Shown piece after piece: positions 40,801-51,563 of a DNA stretch of 64,000 nt. A program made the translations under genes and the position numbers. The notes under the pieces are model-generated. The model was not told where the DNA came from. It searched no databases and worked only from the letters and a program-made list of their open reading frames with translations. Source of the stretch: Flammula alnicola (Eukaryota > Basidiomycota > Agaricomycetes > Agaricales > Strophariaceae). The stretch is from assembly GCA_015499995.1 (NCBI GenBank), contig JADNRV010000028.1, forward strand, positions 341,402-405,401. Reading direction: 5' to 3'. Positions within the stretch are counted from its first letter, which is position 1. Each line of letters begins with the position of its first letter.

Positions 40801-41712
40801 CATGGGCAGACCATGCCTCTGAGAAAATCTGCGCCACTTCTTGAGCCGCAGTTCAATCTGATCCTCGGTAGTCATCGGGGCCTGGGATCTATAGCCGCAA
40901 GTCCCGAAGTGATAGATTTAACGAAGGCCTCAACAGACTCCGTAGGAAGAGACATCCGAACCGCCCCGTCAGGGGCGGGAAGGATGTCCAGTGTAGTATA
41001 AATCGGAATATGATCCGACTTAAGCTGGATGTCCGGGCATCGGACTGTAGATTCGTTCACCACCTGATCAGGGGGAACAAAGGCCAGATCAATCACCGTG
41101 CTTCGTTGGTGCGATCTCTCGGAATGTGTGTGGGCCCAGGATTGCCGAAGCGGCAAGCTCGAGCCAAGGATAGCCGCAGATTGCTGCAGCGATAAGGCAC
41201 ATCCCTCCCGAGCGGAACCGGGGTCCCAATCTGGAGAGTGCGCGTTGAAATCTCCCATCATCAAATGACAGCGGGGAAGATCTCGATCGTGATCACGAAG
41301 CCAGTTAATAGCCCCATGGTCGGAATCTGAATACACGTTCAGAAGGTAGAAGGAACTCTCACCCGCTGAGAGTGAGAGTACCATGATGTCGGGATGACCA
41401 ATAATATCCCTTCGTTGAGCCGGGCGATATCGGGCCAGCCTAGTCGAAACATAGGTCATGACCCGAGGTCGCTCGTCAGGGGTGGTGGGGCGCACCATGG
41501 CCAACCAGTCTGGATGGTTGGGCGCGCTGACTACATCTTCACCCTTCCTGCTCTTCGCAGACGGGGCGGTCTTATGTGCCCCAGGGAGGCTCTTGGATGA
41601 ATAACACGTCATATATATTTGTACAAGTGCTAAGGATTACATCGAGGGACATCCCGTCCCTCGCCACGTTCCAACTCAAAACCCGTATCTCATCAAGCGG
41701 TTGTGCCTGCAT
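37869..41712 (-). pseudogene. Full-length LINE-alpha ORF2 with many 1-nt deletions
   Basis: Endonuclease from 41712 (LDEIRVLSWNVARDG, FIQEPPW, YSDSDHGAINWLRDHD, GDFNAHSPDWD), linker with single-base losses around 40440-40900, RT (PIVLLNTVGK, FDLAQFFPSLNH, GVGQGSALSPVL, YVDDGTLISQ), thumb, RNase H (AGVDGSVP, TDAELDAI, FTDSMHAARM) and the finger CTCGVYPQTRDHLFGC, ending NRPPAGVG at 37869. Frame changes occur near 38340, 38540, 39355, 39820, 39940, 40050, 40195 and further on. Compared with the near-identical alpha copy at 58040-60453, the differences are mainly missing bases, so sequencing or assembly errors cannot be excluded. Confidence 0.82.
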
Positions 41713-43724
41713 TAAGCTACGTTTTGTGAGTAGAGTGCACGACGATGATTCCAATAATCACGTACCTGGGCATATTTGGCATCGATCCATTCACGATCGT
41801 ACCGGTTGTGCCAGAAATGACACTTTCTGTCGTAAGGTTTATGCGCGCCCTTACAATTAGGGCAGCGCGGGGCATGAGGGCAGTCCACCCCACCGGGGGT
41901 AGGTGGGACAGGTGGAGTTGCCTTGGGATTTCCCTTGCAACACGAAGCGGCGATACGATGTACCTCCTCCCATGTGGCCCGGAGCAATGAGCGCAGCGGG
42001 GCTGGGGAGCCCTGCAAACGTTGGATGGATGGCCCCACCTCCAGCATCTATTGCAAAGAGGGACGCTGGGGCTGGCATGCGCCGCAAGAATGCGGTAAGC
42101 CCTGCCACGGAACATGAAGGTCTTGTTGATAAGAGCCTTCGCGTGGGCTCCCACTGAGAGTCCCAGATATTGATGAACGCCACACAAGTGGTGCTCGCCG
42201 GGGAGTTGCGCTTAATCCGAGGCTCGGATTTGAAAGGCGCGAAGACGGAGAGTGGAGAGGCAAGAATTGCCATCTTCACCTCGGCCCCTGTGGTGAGGGT
42301 CTTACTGGCGAAATCGCCATAAGCAGGTAGGTCAAGTACCCGAAGATACGAGGTGGAAGAGGGGAGGCTGACTGACACTTTGACGGTGTCAGACTCCGGA
42401 AGGATTCTATGCACCCATCCTCGAGCGATATCGAGATCGCTCTGGGTGGACACAAGGGAAGTGGCAAGAGAAATGCCATCGTATGCGTGCGAGGCAGACA
42501 ACACCCGATTGGCGCTGCCCGCATCGCGGAAGGCTTTGTCGATCTTGTGGACCAGGTCGACGAGTTTCGTGTCGTGCGGCCTCGTGTAGGGGCCGCTAAA
42601 CACGAGGAGGATCTGCTTGCGTGACGGGCCAGCAGTGGTGAAAGAGGGGTGCTTCTTCTGCCTCTTGGCAGCAGACGCCGCTCATCGATGGCCGCTTGCA
42701 TCGCAGGGACGCGGGGCGGAGGTGGATACCTGCCAAGAGCACTACGGCCCATGGCAGGATCTCTTGCGACAAAGGGTTGGCCGCCGCAAGCTCAGCAAAT
42801 GTGCGCTTACGGGACCGGCGCTCCAAGGAACACCGGATATCCAACCCTGAGGTCGAGGGGGAACAGGAGGCGGAGGCCTCAAGTAAGAATCCGCTGGCCT
42901 CTTGCGAGACTGGCGGGGAGCAGGAGGGCCCTGCTTCGGTGCAGCCGAAGGCTGCGACGAAGCTGGGCCCACCTTGCTCGTGGGGGCTCTACCCTTCCCT
43001 TTATCCTGCGAGGAGGGGGAGGGCGTGAGGTGGTGTCAGTCTCCATGGCAGACGACTCCGCATCACTAGAATGGGGATCGATCTGGGCGAATGGGACAGT
43101 GTTGGGCCTCATGATGGTATCGTCTGGGCCTGAGATGGTCTCTCCGATGACATACCCCAGAGAGAGGGCTTCGTCTCCGACGACGGACGCAGTGATGTCG
43201 GTCCACCCGGTAGATTCAGCTGCAGCCACCAAGGAGGCGATCGCAGCAGCGAGATCAGTTGCAGGGCGAGCAAGAGCCTCGTCAGATGAACTCGGGTTTC
43301 CCCTCATCCATGCTGCGATGGCTCTCGCACTCCGGGACATATCATCGATTGCAGATGTAAGCTCACCCTCCAGGGCAGGATCTGCTGTCGATTGAGAAGC
43401 AGGGGGAGGAGTCTCCTCATAATCGAGAACGACATCCTCATCCGTGAGGTAGTGGGACGGATCCTGCAAAGGTGGCAGGGCCGACGGAGTAAAGACAGGA
43501 GTGCGTTCGCGCTCACTGACTGGGGTTTTGTCCCGTTGTTGTTGAGGGACTGTAGATGAGTACGTCTGCCTCTGAGGAGAGGGAGATGCAGGGGTAGAGG
43601 CTGCCGCCGCCGAAGCAGACGACGAGCCAACTCCAGGAGTGCGCCGAGGCGCAAAGCCAGGCAATCTCTCCGATGCGCGAGATCCGCTGGGCGGATCACC
43701 ACCAGAACCGGGTTTGGGGGGCAT
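41712..43724 (-). pseudogene. Full-length LINE-alpha ORF1, frameshifted
   Basis: Starts MPPKPGSGGDPPSGSRASE at 43724. The first 281 codons are open, with Ser/Pro/Thr-rich text and an acidic patch (LTDEDVVLDYEETPP). Then come a low-complexity Pro/Arg region with frame losses near 42880-42600, the conserved middle (LVDLVHKIDKAFRDAG, ASHAYDGISLATS, GWVHRILPESDTVKVSV), and the zinc knuckles CNRCWRWGHPSNVC, CAHCSGPH and CPNCKGAHKPYDRKCHFW. The stop at 41714-41712 overlaps the ORF2 ATG by one base. Expected role: element RNA binding with retrotransposition. Confidence 0.82.
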
Positions 43725-43860
43725 TGTACTGTTATCTGTCGATTGGTAAAGTAGCGCTCAGGAGCGCTCAACGAGGAGGAGCTGTGGAGGACGATGTTGG
43801 TGTTGCTGAAGTAGTTTCCCACGGTCGCTCGAAGTGGTTACCGAATAAGGAGGAGGAGTG
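43725..43860 (-). promoter_or_regulatory. LINE-alpha 5' UTR, putative internal promoter
   Basis: The 136-bp leader from the insertion boundary to the ORF1 ATG. Read on the minus strand it contains CGACCGTGGGAA, ACATCGTCCTCCACAGCT and the inverted pair GAGCGCTCCTGAGCGCT, all matched at the same order and spacing in the beta leader (57904-58024). Conservation between lineages with diverged ORF1 suggests promoter function. No TATA-like motif is evident. Confidence 0.5.
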
Positions 43861-45573
43861 GCGTGAGGAAGAGCCCAGCATCCTCAGTGGAGCGTTGACG
43901 CACTCCACCCACCTGGTTAGGATGGAAAATGTCCAGCCCGACAGTGTCGAACTGAATGTGGTTCGAGATCATCTTCTCGATTAATTTACCAATGGTATTC
44001 AGGAGAACAATCGGCCTGAATGCCTTAGGTGCAGAGTAGGATGGCTTATTCGGCTTGGGTATAATTACCGAAAGCGAATCCTTAAATACAGACGGCCAGT
44101 AACCCACTCGCATGCAGGCATTGGCGATCGAAAGGAGGACCTCAATGGAGTGAGGGTCGCGGCGTACTATCCCCTTCAGGTGGGACCAATTGACATGATC
44201 CGGACCCGGAGCGGACAGACCAGAACACGCAGAGAGAGCCTCTGTGAGTTCCAGCGCAGAGAAGCGGACCCACTCCCTAACAGGCAGCGTAGGGAGGGAG
44301 TTCAACAAGTTGGCATCAAACACTCTGTCTGAAGCAGAGTTGTAGGTGCTGTGGAGCGCATCCCAAAGGGCGGGCATGTCATTGCACGGCTCGCCACGAT
44401 AATGGAGAGCCTCACAGGGAGAAAGTTTGCGCTGTTGGACCCAGTTCATGCATGAGGTCCCACGGGCGCTTGTTAGCAGACGCAATTTCATGGATCCGTT
44501 GATCAAAGAACTCGCGCTTGACATCTCGGACAGTTTTCTGAAAAGATTTCCAGTCCTCGGGCAGGCGACTGCGCCGGAACGTGTCAAGGGCGTCTGAGCA
44601 GCCCTGGGTCCACCAGGGCTTAGATCGCCGGGTAACAAAGGACTCTTTAGCATGAGAATCCCATGCAGAAGAGAAGACCAAAGCCACCGCTTGCGCAGCA
44701 GCCTCGATCTGTTCCTCGGTGTTAAGAGGGGCAGTCGGGTCGACAGCCTGAAGCCCCGAGCTGATAGAATTGATGAATGCCGGAACATCATCAGTAGGAA
44801 GAGACATCCGAACCGCCCCGTCAGGGGCGGGAGAGATGTCCAGTGTAGTCGAAATCAGAATATGATCCGATTTGAGTTGAATGTCCAGGCATCGGACAAC
44901 AGTACCATCAATCACCTGGTTAGGTGGGACGAAAGCGAGATCGATCACCGTTTTGCGCTTGGTGGGATCTCTTGGTATGTGCGTGGGCCCTGGGTTGCCA
45001 AAAGCAGCCAGTTCAAGCCCAAGAATGGCAGCAGACTGCTGCAGTGAGAGAGCGCATCCCTCCCGACCACTGTGACCTTCGTCCCAGTCCTCGGAGTGTG
45101 CGTTAAAGTCCCTGCCCATGAAAAGGAAGCGAGGAAGTGCATGATCGTGGTTCTTGAGCCAATTAATGGCCCCATGATCTGCATCAGAATAGACATTCAT
45201 CAAAAAGAAGGTCTCGGCACTTGTTGAGAGTGACAGGACCTGTATATCGGGGTGATCAATCACATCCCTTCGTATAGACGGACGATACCGGGCCAACCTA
45301 GTCGAGACGTAGGTCATGACCCGGGGTCGCTCGTCAACAGTGGTGGGCGCACGGACTATTGCCAGCCAATCTGGGTGGTTCGGTGTGCCTATGACATCCT
45401 CGCCCTTTCTGGTTTTAGCAGACGGGGCGGTCCTTATGTGTCGCCAAGGGGGTTCTTGCACGAATATGATATCATATATGTTGTTACATGTAGATAGAAT
45501 TACATCCAGGGACATCCCGTCCCTGGCCACGTTCCAACTCAACACCCGCACCTCATCCAGCATGGGTTGTACT
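43861..45573 (-). pseudogene. Outer LINE-beta ORF2, N-terminal part
   Basis: Endonuclease and RT start. From 45563: LDEVRVLSWNVARDG, FVQEPPW, NVYSDADHGAINWL, GRDFNAHSEDWDEG (first Gly of the GGD motif changed to Arg) and LKSDHILIS. The linker follows (PWWTQGCSDALDTF), then a 4-bp CATG duplication at about 44450 that shifts the frame, then MNWVQQRKLSPCEALHYRG, DHVNWSHLKGIVRRDPHS and STEDAGLFL, where the alpha insertion begins. Beta ORF2 proteins elsewhere are 1293 aa. Confidence 0.85.
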
Positions 45574-48500
45574 CTCCAGATTGGGACCCCGGTTCCGCTC
45601 GGGAGGGATGTGCCTTATCGCTGCAGCAATCTGCGGCTATCCTTGGGCTCGAGCTTGCCGCTTTCGGCAACCCTGGTCCCACACACATTCCGAGAGATCG
45701 CACCAAACGAAGCACGGTGATTGATCTGGCCTTTGTTCCCCCCGATCAGGTGGTGAACGAATCTACAGTCCGCTGCCCGGACATCCAGCTTAAGTCGGAT
45801 CATATTCCGATTTATACTACACTGGACATCCTTCCCGCCCCTGACGGGGCGGTTCAGATGTCTCTTCCTATGGAGTCTGTTGAGGCCTTCATTAAATCTA
45901 TCACTTCGGGACTTGCGGCTATAGATCCAAAGGCCCCGATGATCACCGAGGATCAGATTGAGACTGCGGCTCAAGAAGTGGCGCAGATTTTCTCAGAGGC
46001 ATGGTCTGCCCATGCTAAAGAGACCTCTATTACTAAGCGTTCGAAGCCCTGGTGGTCCCAGGAGTGCTCTGACGCCCTGCTCAAATTTCGTGGGGATCGC
46101 TCCCCCGAGAATTGGAAATCCTTTCGGAAGTTAGTCCGGGAAACGAAACGTGTTTTCTTCGATGATCGCATTGGAGAGATCGCGGGCACTAATAAGCGAC
46201 CGTGGGACCTTATGAATTGGGTCCAACAACGGAAGCTCCCTCCCAGTGAGGCTATCCAGTACCGTGGAGAGCCTTGCAATGATTTGCCTGCCCTGTGGGA
46301 TGCCCTACATGGCACGTACAATTCAGCGTCGGATAGAACATACGATGCTGCTCTCTTGGAGTCCATCCCGCAACTTCCTGTTCGGGAATGGGCTCCCTTC
46401 TCCCCGCTGGAACTCACGGAAGCTCTTTCTGCGTGTTCCGGTCTTTCTTCTCCGGGTCCGGATCATGTCAATTGGTCCCACCTGAAGAAGATTGTACGTC
46501 GGGACCCTCACTCTGTGGAGGTCCTTATCTCGATTGCTAATGCCTGCATGTGTGTGGGTCACTGGCCGTCGCCCTTTAAGGAGTCTATGTCGGTTATTAT
46601 CCCCAAACCCGGCAAGCCCTCGTACTCTACCCCTCAGGCGTTCAGGCCCATTGTGCTTCTGAATACTGTGGGGAAACTCATCGAGAAAATGATCTCGAAC
46701 CGCATTCAGTTCGACACTGTCGGGCAGGATATATTTCACCCGAATCAGGTTGGAGGCGTCCGGGGACGCTCCACCGAGGACGCGGGTCTGTTTTTGACGC
46801 ACATGGTGAGGGCTGGGTGGGCTAGAGGGTTGAGGACTAGCGTCCTTGCCTTTGACCTTGCTCAGTTCTTTCCTTCTCTTAATCACGAGGTTCTCGTGAT
46901 TATTCTCCGGAAGCTTGGCTTTCCACCGCTGGTGGTCAAGTTTTTCAGTTCTTATCTGGTAGAAAGGAAGACGCAGTATGCGTGGAATTCCTTCCTGTCA
47001 GACCCTCTGCAGGCAGATGTGGGCGTGGGACAGGGCTCTGCCCTGTCCCCTGTCTTGTCGGCCATTTACTTGGCGCCTATCATGCGTCTTTTCTACAAGA
47101 GGTGCCATGAGATTCATCTTGCGGTTGATCTTCTGTCATATGTGGACGATGGTACCCTGATTTCTCAGGAGACCGGACTCGATCCCAATGTTGTAAACCT
47201 TCGTAAGGCTTACAAGATTATATTTGAGCTTTTTACCAAGTTCGCTCTCGCTCTGGAGCACGCGAAGTCGGAGATTTTTCACTTCGACAACACGGCTTCA
47301 GTTTATAACCCTGCCATTGATTTGGGTGAAGAACCCTACACTGCAGGCAAATGGCTCAAGCCTAAGCCGTTCTGGCGCTATCTTGGGTTTTACTTTGATC
47401 GCAAGCTCACTTTCAAGGAGCATGTGAGATACTATTCCACCAAAGGATTCACGTCGGTCGTCTCGATGCGAATGCTGGGTCTTCTACCAGAGGGTGCCGC
47501 CGCACTTAAGCGCCTCCTCTACCGCACGTGCGTCATCCCCATAATTACTTATGGTTACCGCATGTGGTATTTCCGCAAGGCCGGAACAAGGGGCTTATTG
47601 CGCAACTCACCAACGTTCAGCGTAAGGCTGGACTTTGGATTACTGGGTGCTTCCGCACTTCTCCCTCGTATGGCGTCGAGGCCCTCGCCGGCCTTTGCCC
47701 ATGCCCCTACTTCTGGACAGGTTGAACTCTCGGGCAGTTGCCCGGATCTCTCTCTTGTCTGATACACACCCAGTCCGGTCATTTATGGCTGGACCTTTAC
47801 TTAAGAAAGCCGTTCCTCACAAGATGGCGATCAGAATTTACCGAGCGCCAACGGGAAGTTGCGCGGCGGACTTGTGGGCAATGCATTGTTCCACCCCGCT
47901 GGTCTGGAAGAACTGGAGCCTTTTGCTCCAGACGCCAGGCCTGGATATCGTCTAATGGACCGGCATGCGAGCCGGTTTACATGGATGGCTAAACCCCGTA
48001 TCAGCAGGGCCGAAGACCCTGATGCTGCGTGGAAAATCATACTGGACAAACTCATCGAAAAGTGTGACGATGAGCCAGGTACCGCATATGCTGGTGTCGA
48101 CGGCTCGGTCCCCCGGGGCCCTGGCAGGCCGCCAACGGCATTGTTATCAAGCGGCAGGGTGCTCTGGTGTTGGCCAGATGCCACTCTTCCGGACGGGCTA
48201 TAAGCACTGATGCTGAGCTCGATGCCATCTCGGTGGCCATCTCCGCAATGGTAGCATTCGGAGACGTCACCAGGTAGTCATTTTCACGGATTCGATGCAT
48301 GCTGCTCGAATGGCCGTGATCCTTCCCCGCATTCTCATCAGGGCTCCTCTCTGATAGTATGTCGGACACTTGAACGATGGTTCCAAGGTGGTGGTAACCG
48401 AAAAGTCGTTTTTGCAGAGTCTCCCTCCGATATGGAGTGGGACATCCATCAGAGGCTCACGACCTCGTCCTTGGGTTTCCGGGTGTACCTGTTACACCGG

Positions 48501-48955
48501 ATACCCCTCTATCTATCGCTTGGCTTAAGAATAAAGCCGACACTGTAGCGCGGGATGCCTGGTCGACAGAGGTCGACGAGGTTCCCAATTTACTTGGCTC
48601 CAATTTCTTGGAGTTAGAGGATCTAAAGGGTAATTCTCTCCGTCCGACCCCCGTTCGCGATGGGCCGTGGCTTGAAGTCGGCGGCCGCAACTCTCAGTTG
48701 TTCGCCCGCATGTGCCGTGTAATAACGAATCATGCTCCGATCGGCTCGTACTACGAGCGGTTCAAAATCGATGACCCGTTGGCTCTCGGGTGCGTGTGCG
48801 GGAAATATCCACAGACTCGTGCACATATTTTCAAGTGCCCCAAGCTCTTGATGCTACCTCACAGGGCCCCGTACCTAGTATGGGGTCTTGAGAAATTTTT
48901 GAGCGACAACCCTAGTGCGTTTGCGTTCAATCGGCCCCAGGCCGGAGTCGGATGA
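45574..48955 (+). pseudogene. LINE-alpha ORF2 (endonuclease C-terminus to finger), frameshifted near 47.5-48.4 kb
   Basis: Open for 731 codons (45567-47762) with SPDWDPGSAREG, LKSDHIPIYTTLD, PWWSQECSDALLKFRGDRS, FDLAQFFPSLNH, GVGQGSALSPVL, YVDDGTLISQ and thumb FYFDRKLTFKEHVRYY. Single-base losses begin near 47490 and 47580 and recur to about 48450 across RNase H (TDAELDAI and FTDSMHAA still readable). The last frame 48437-48955 carries GFPGVPVTPDTPLSIAWL, LGSNFLELEDLKGN and the finger CVCGKYPQTRAHIFKC. The first 900 bases past 45574 are perfect. Confidence 0.85.
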
Positions 48956-49460
48956 GGGACTCTGGACGGGGGGTGATCCTAGGTGTCGTTGGGGCCTGGC
49001 CCAAGACCTAGTGCCCAAAGGTGTTTCCATTGTGGTGTGATAAATCCCACGAGGGCCGCAGCCGTGTTCGTTGCATGGCTTCGCCTGTGACTCTCTGAGT
49101 CTATGGCACGCATCACTTGGAGGACCCGCCATGGTGTAACGACAACGTCGAGTTTGCCAACGAAGTGGGGAGAGCCGGGCAAGCTCCGACTTCATCTGGG
49201 TGACCCCCCTGTCCACCCTTTTAATCCACATCTACCTTACGCTCGGTAGCGTTAACAACGCCGCGCGTTTGTATTTCCTGGGCTGCGAGGTCCGCTATTT
49301 GGGTTTCAGGCTGCAGTGCAGTCTCGCCCGCATCGTGCTCGCGCGCGCCGCACGCTCCCCTGCGAGCGACCAATTTCTTTCTTTTGCATTGGGTATTGTA
49401 GCGTACTCGTTTGTATTAGTTAGAGTCCGAGCTGCGATCGAGCTTCGGAATAAAAATTGT

Positions 49461-49495
<35 letters not shown>
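45574..49495 (+). mobile_element. LINE-alpha 5'-truncated copy with 15-bp target duplication
   Basis: Sense-strand insertion flanked by AGCATGGGTTGTACT (45559-45573 and 49496-49510), with an A-run at 49467-49495. It starts inside the endonuclease and runs to the 3' end. It landed exactly at the ORF1/ORF2 junction of the outer beta element. The 3' UTR is 48956-49466. Confidence 0.92.
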
Positions 49496-49497
<2 letters not shown>

Positions 49498-49514
49498 CAT
49501 GGGTTGTACTGGCA

Positions 49515-50210
49515 TTAAGCTACGTTATGTGAGCGATGGGTGGGACGACGATTTAGCCAGAAATCACGTACCTCAGCATATTTAGCCTCGATCCAGGGAC
49601 GGTCGAAGCGATGTCGCCAAAACGAGCAATGGCTCGAAGAGGCCCAATGATCTTTGTGGCACGAAGGGCACCGCGCAGTGTGGGGGCAGTCTGTACTGAG
49701 CGGAGTGCCTTTGGTCGGGGGCTTGGCCTCCGGATGAGGTTTGCAGCACGAGGCGGCGATGTGATGCACCTCCGCCTCATGCAGGCCAGAGCAGCGAGCG
49801 CAGATCGGCTCGCGCGCTTTGCAAGAATTCTTCGGGTGGCCCCACCTCCAGCATCGAGTGCAGAGGGGGACTCCGGCGCTGACAGTGGTTGGGCGAATAA
49901 GAATCACCCTACCACGGAACATGAAGGTCTTGTTGATAAGACGCTTCGCATGTTGACCCGATTGTGAGTCGTAGATTTCGAAGAAGGCGTGAGTGGTGGA
50001 GCTCGCCTTCGAGTTGCAGATGACGCGAGGGGGGCCCGCGAGCATGATGTCTATGGACAGAGGGGAGGCGAGCATCGCCATCTTCACCTCCGTACCGGTG
50101 GTAGGAACCCTGGTGGCATAGTCACTGAAGGCTGGTAGATCGAGAGCCTTGAGATAAGACTTCGAGGTGGAGAGCCCAACCCACACGTCAAGAGTGTCGG
50201 ATTTGGGGTG
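49515..50210 (-). pseudogene. Outer LINE-beta ORF1, C-terminal part
   Basis: Right to left: KSDTLDVWVGLSTSKSYLKALDLPAFSDYATRV, LASPLSIDIMLAGPPRVI, TTHAFFEIYDSQSGQHAKRLINKTFMF, then the knuckles CTRCWRWGHPKNSCK, CARCSGLHEAEVHH, CPSCHKDHWASSSHCSFW and the end RSHNVA. The stop at 49515-49517 overlaps the ORF2 ATG (49515-49513). The frame is open. The rest of ORF1 continues at 61004-61167 beyond the inserted alpha element. Confidence 0.85.
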
Positions 50211-50989
50211 CCCGGACATCCAGCTTAAGTCGGACCACATCCCGATTTATACTACACTGGACATCCTTCCCGCCCCTGACGGGGCGGTTCGGATGTCTCT
50301 TCCTATGGAGTCTGTTGAGGCTTTCGTTAAATCTATCACTTCGGGACTTGCGGCTGTAGATCCAAAAGCCCCGTTGACTACCGAGGATCAGATTGATACT
50401 GCGGCCCAAGAAATGGCGCGGATTTTCTCAGAGGCGTGGTCTGCCCATGCTAAAGAGACCTCTATTACTAAGCGATCGAAGCCCTGGTGGTCCCAGGAGT
50501 GCTCTGACGCCTTGCTCAAATTTCATGGGGATCGCTCCCCCGAGAATTGGAAATCTTTTCGGAGGTTAGTCCGGGAAACGAAGCGTGTTTTCTTTGATGA
50601 TCGCATTGGAGAGATCGCGGGTACCAATAAGCAACCGTGGGACCTTATGAATTGGGTCCAACAGCGGAAGCTCCCTCCCAGTGAGGCTATCCAGTATCGT
50701 GGAGAGCCTTGCAATGATCTGCCTGCCCTGTGGAACGCCCTACATGGCACGTACAATTCAGCGTCGGATAGGACGTACGACACTGCTCTATTGGAGTCCA
50801 TCCCGCAACTTCCTATTCGGGAATGGGCTCCCTTTTCCCCGCTGGAACTCACGGAAGCTCTTTCTGCGTGTTCCGGTCTTTCTTCTCCGGGTCCGGATCA
50901 TGTCAATTGGTCCCACCTGAAGAAGATTGTACGTCGGGACCCCCACTCTGTGGAGGTCCTCATCTCGATGGCTAATGCCTGCATGCGTG

Positions 50990-51021
<32 letters not shown>

Positions 51022-51563
51022 ACAATTTTATACCGGTGCACGAAAGCAGTCCGGTCTCTAACTAATACAAACGGAGGCGGTAAACTACGCGTGCAAAAGA
51101 AAGAAGTTAGCTCGACGGCGAGCCTGCGATGCGCGCGAGCGCAGCGCGGGCGAGACGGCGCAGCCGCCTGAAACCCAGATAGGTAGTCTCGCAACTACAG
51201 ATTGTCCGTCGTTGCGGCGTTGTTAACGCTACCGCACGAACGGCAGATAAGAGTATTGGGATGGGAAGGGGCGGTCACCCGAAAGTGAAGAGAGCCTGCC
51301 AGACTCTCCCCGGTTCAACGGTAAAATTTACGTTGTAATAGCTAAGCAGGAGCCGAAGCCCCCACCGCCGTCCACCGAACTGGGTCCTCCATCGACGGCG
51401 CATGACGCCGGCTCGGAGAGTCGACGCCACCGGCCCTGGGACGACCAGGGCCCTAGGCACTTGCGGAACTTCGCCGCCGCCAAATGGAAACACATCACGA
51501 GTAGTCGAGTAGATTTGACCGCGGATCACTCCACGATCAGGATCGCCCCCCTCCCAGAATCCC

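Larger units (their letters stand above)
37325..43860 (-). mobile_element. Full-length LINE-alpha copy with 15-bp target duplication
   Basis: A 6.5-kb antisense element, from the T-run tail (37325-37357) to a short 5' UTR ending at 43860. It is flanked by GCATGAGGAAGAGCC (37310-37324) and GCGTGAGGAAGAGCC (43861-43875). It holds both ORFs in full length, with the TAATG overlap at 41710-41714. Frames are broken many times, almost always by the loss of a single base, unlike older copies that carry substitutions. It is the only complete alpha element in the window and defines its 5' end. Confidence 0.9.
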
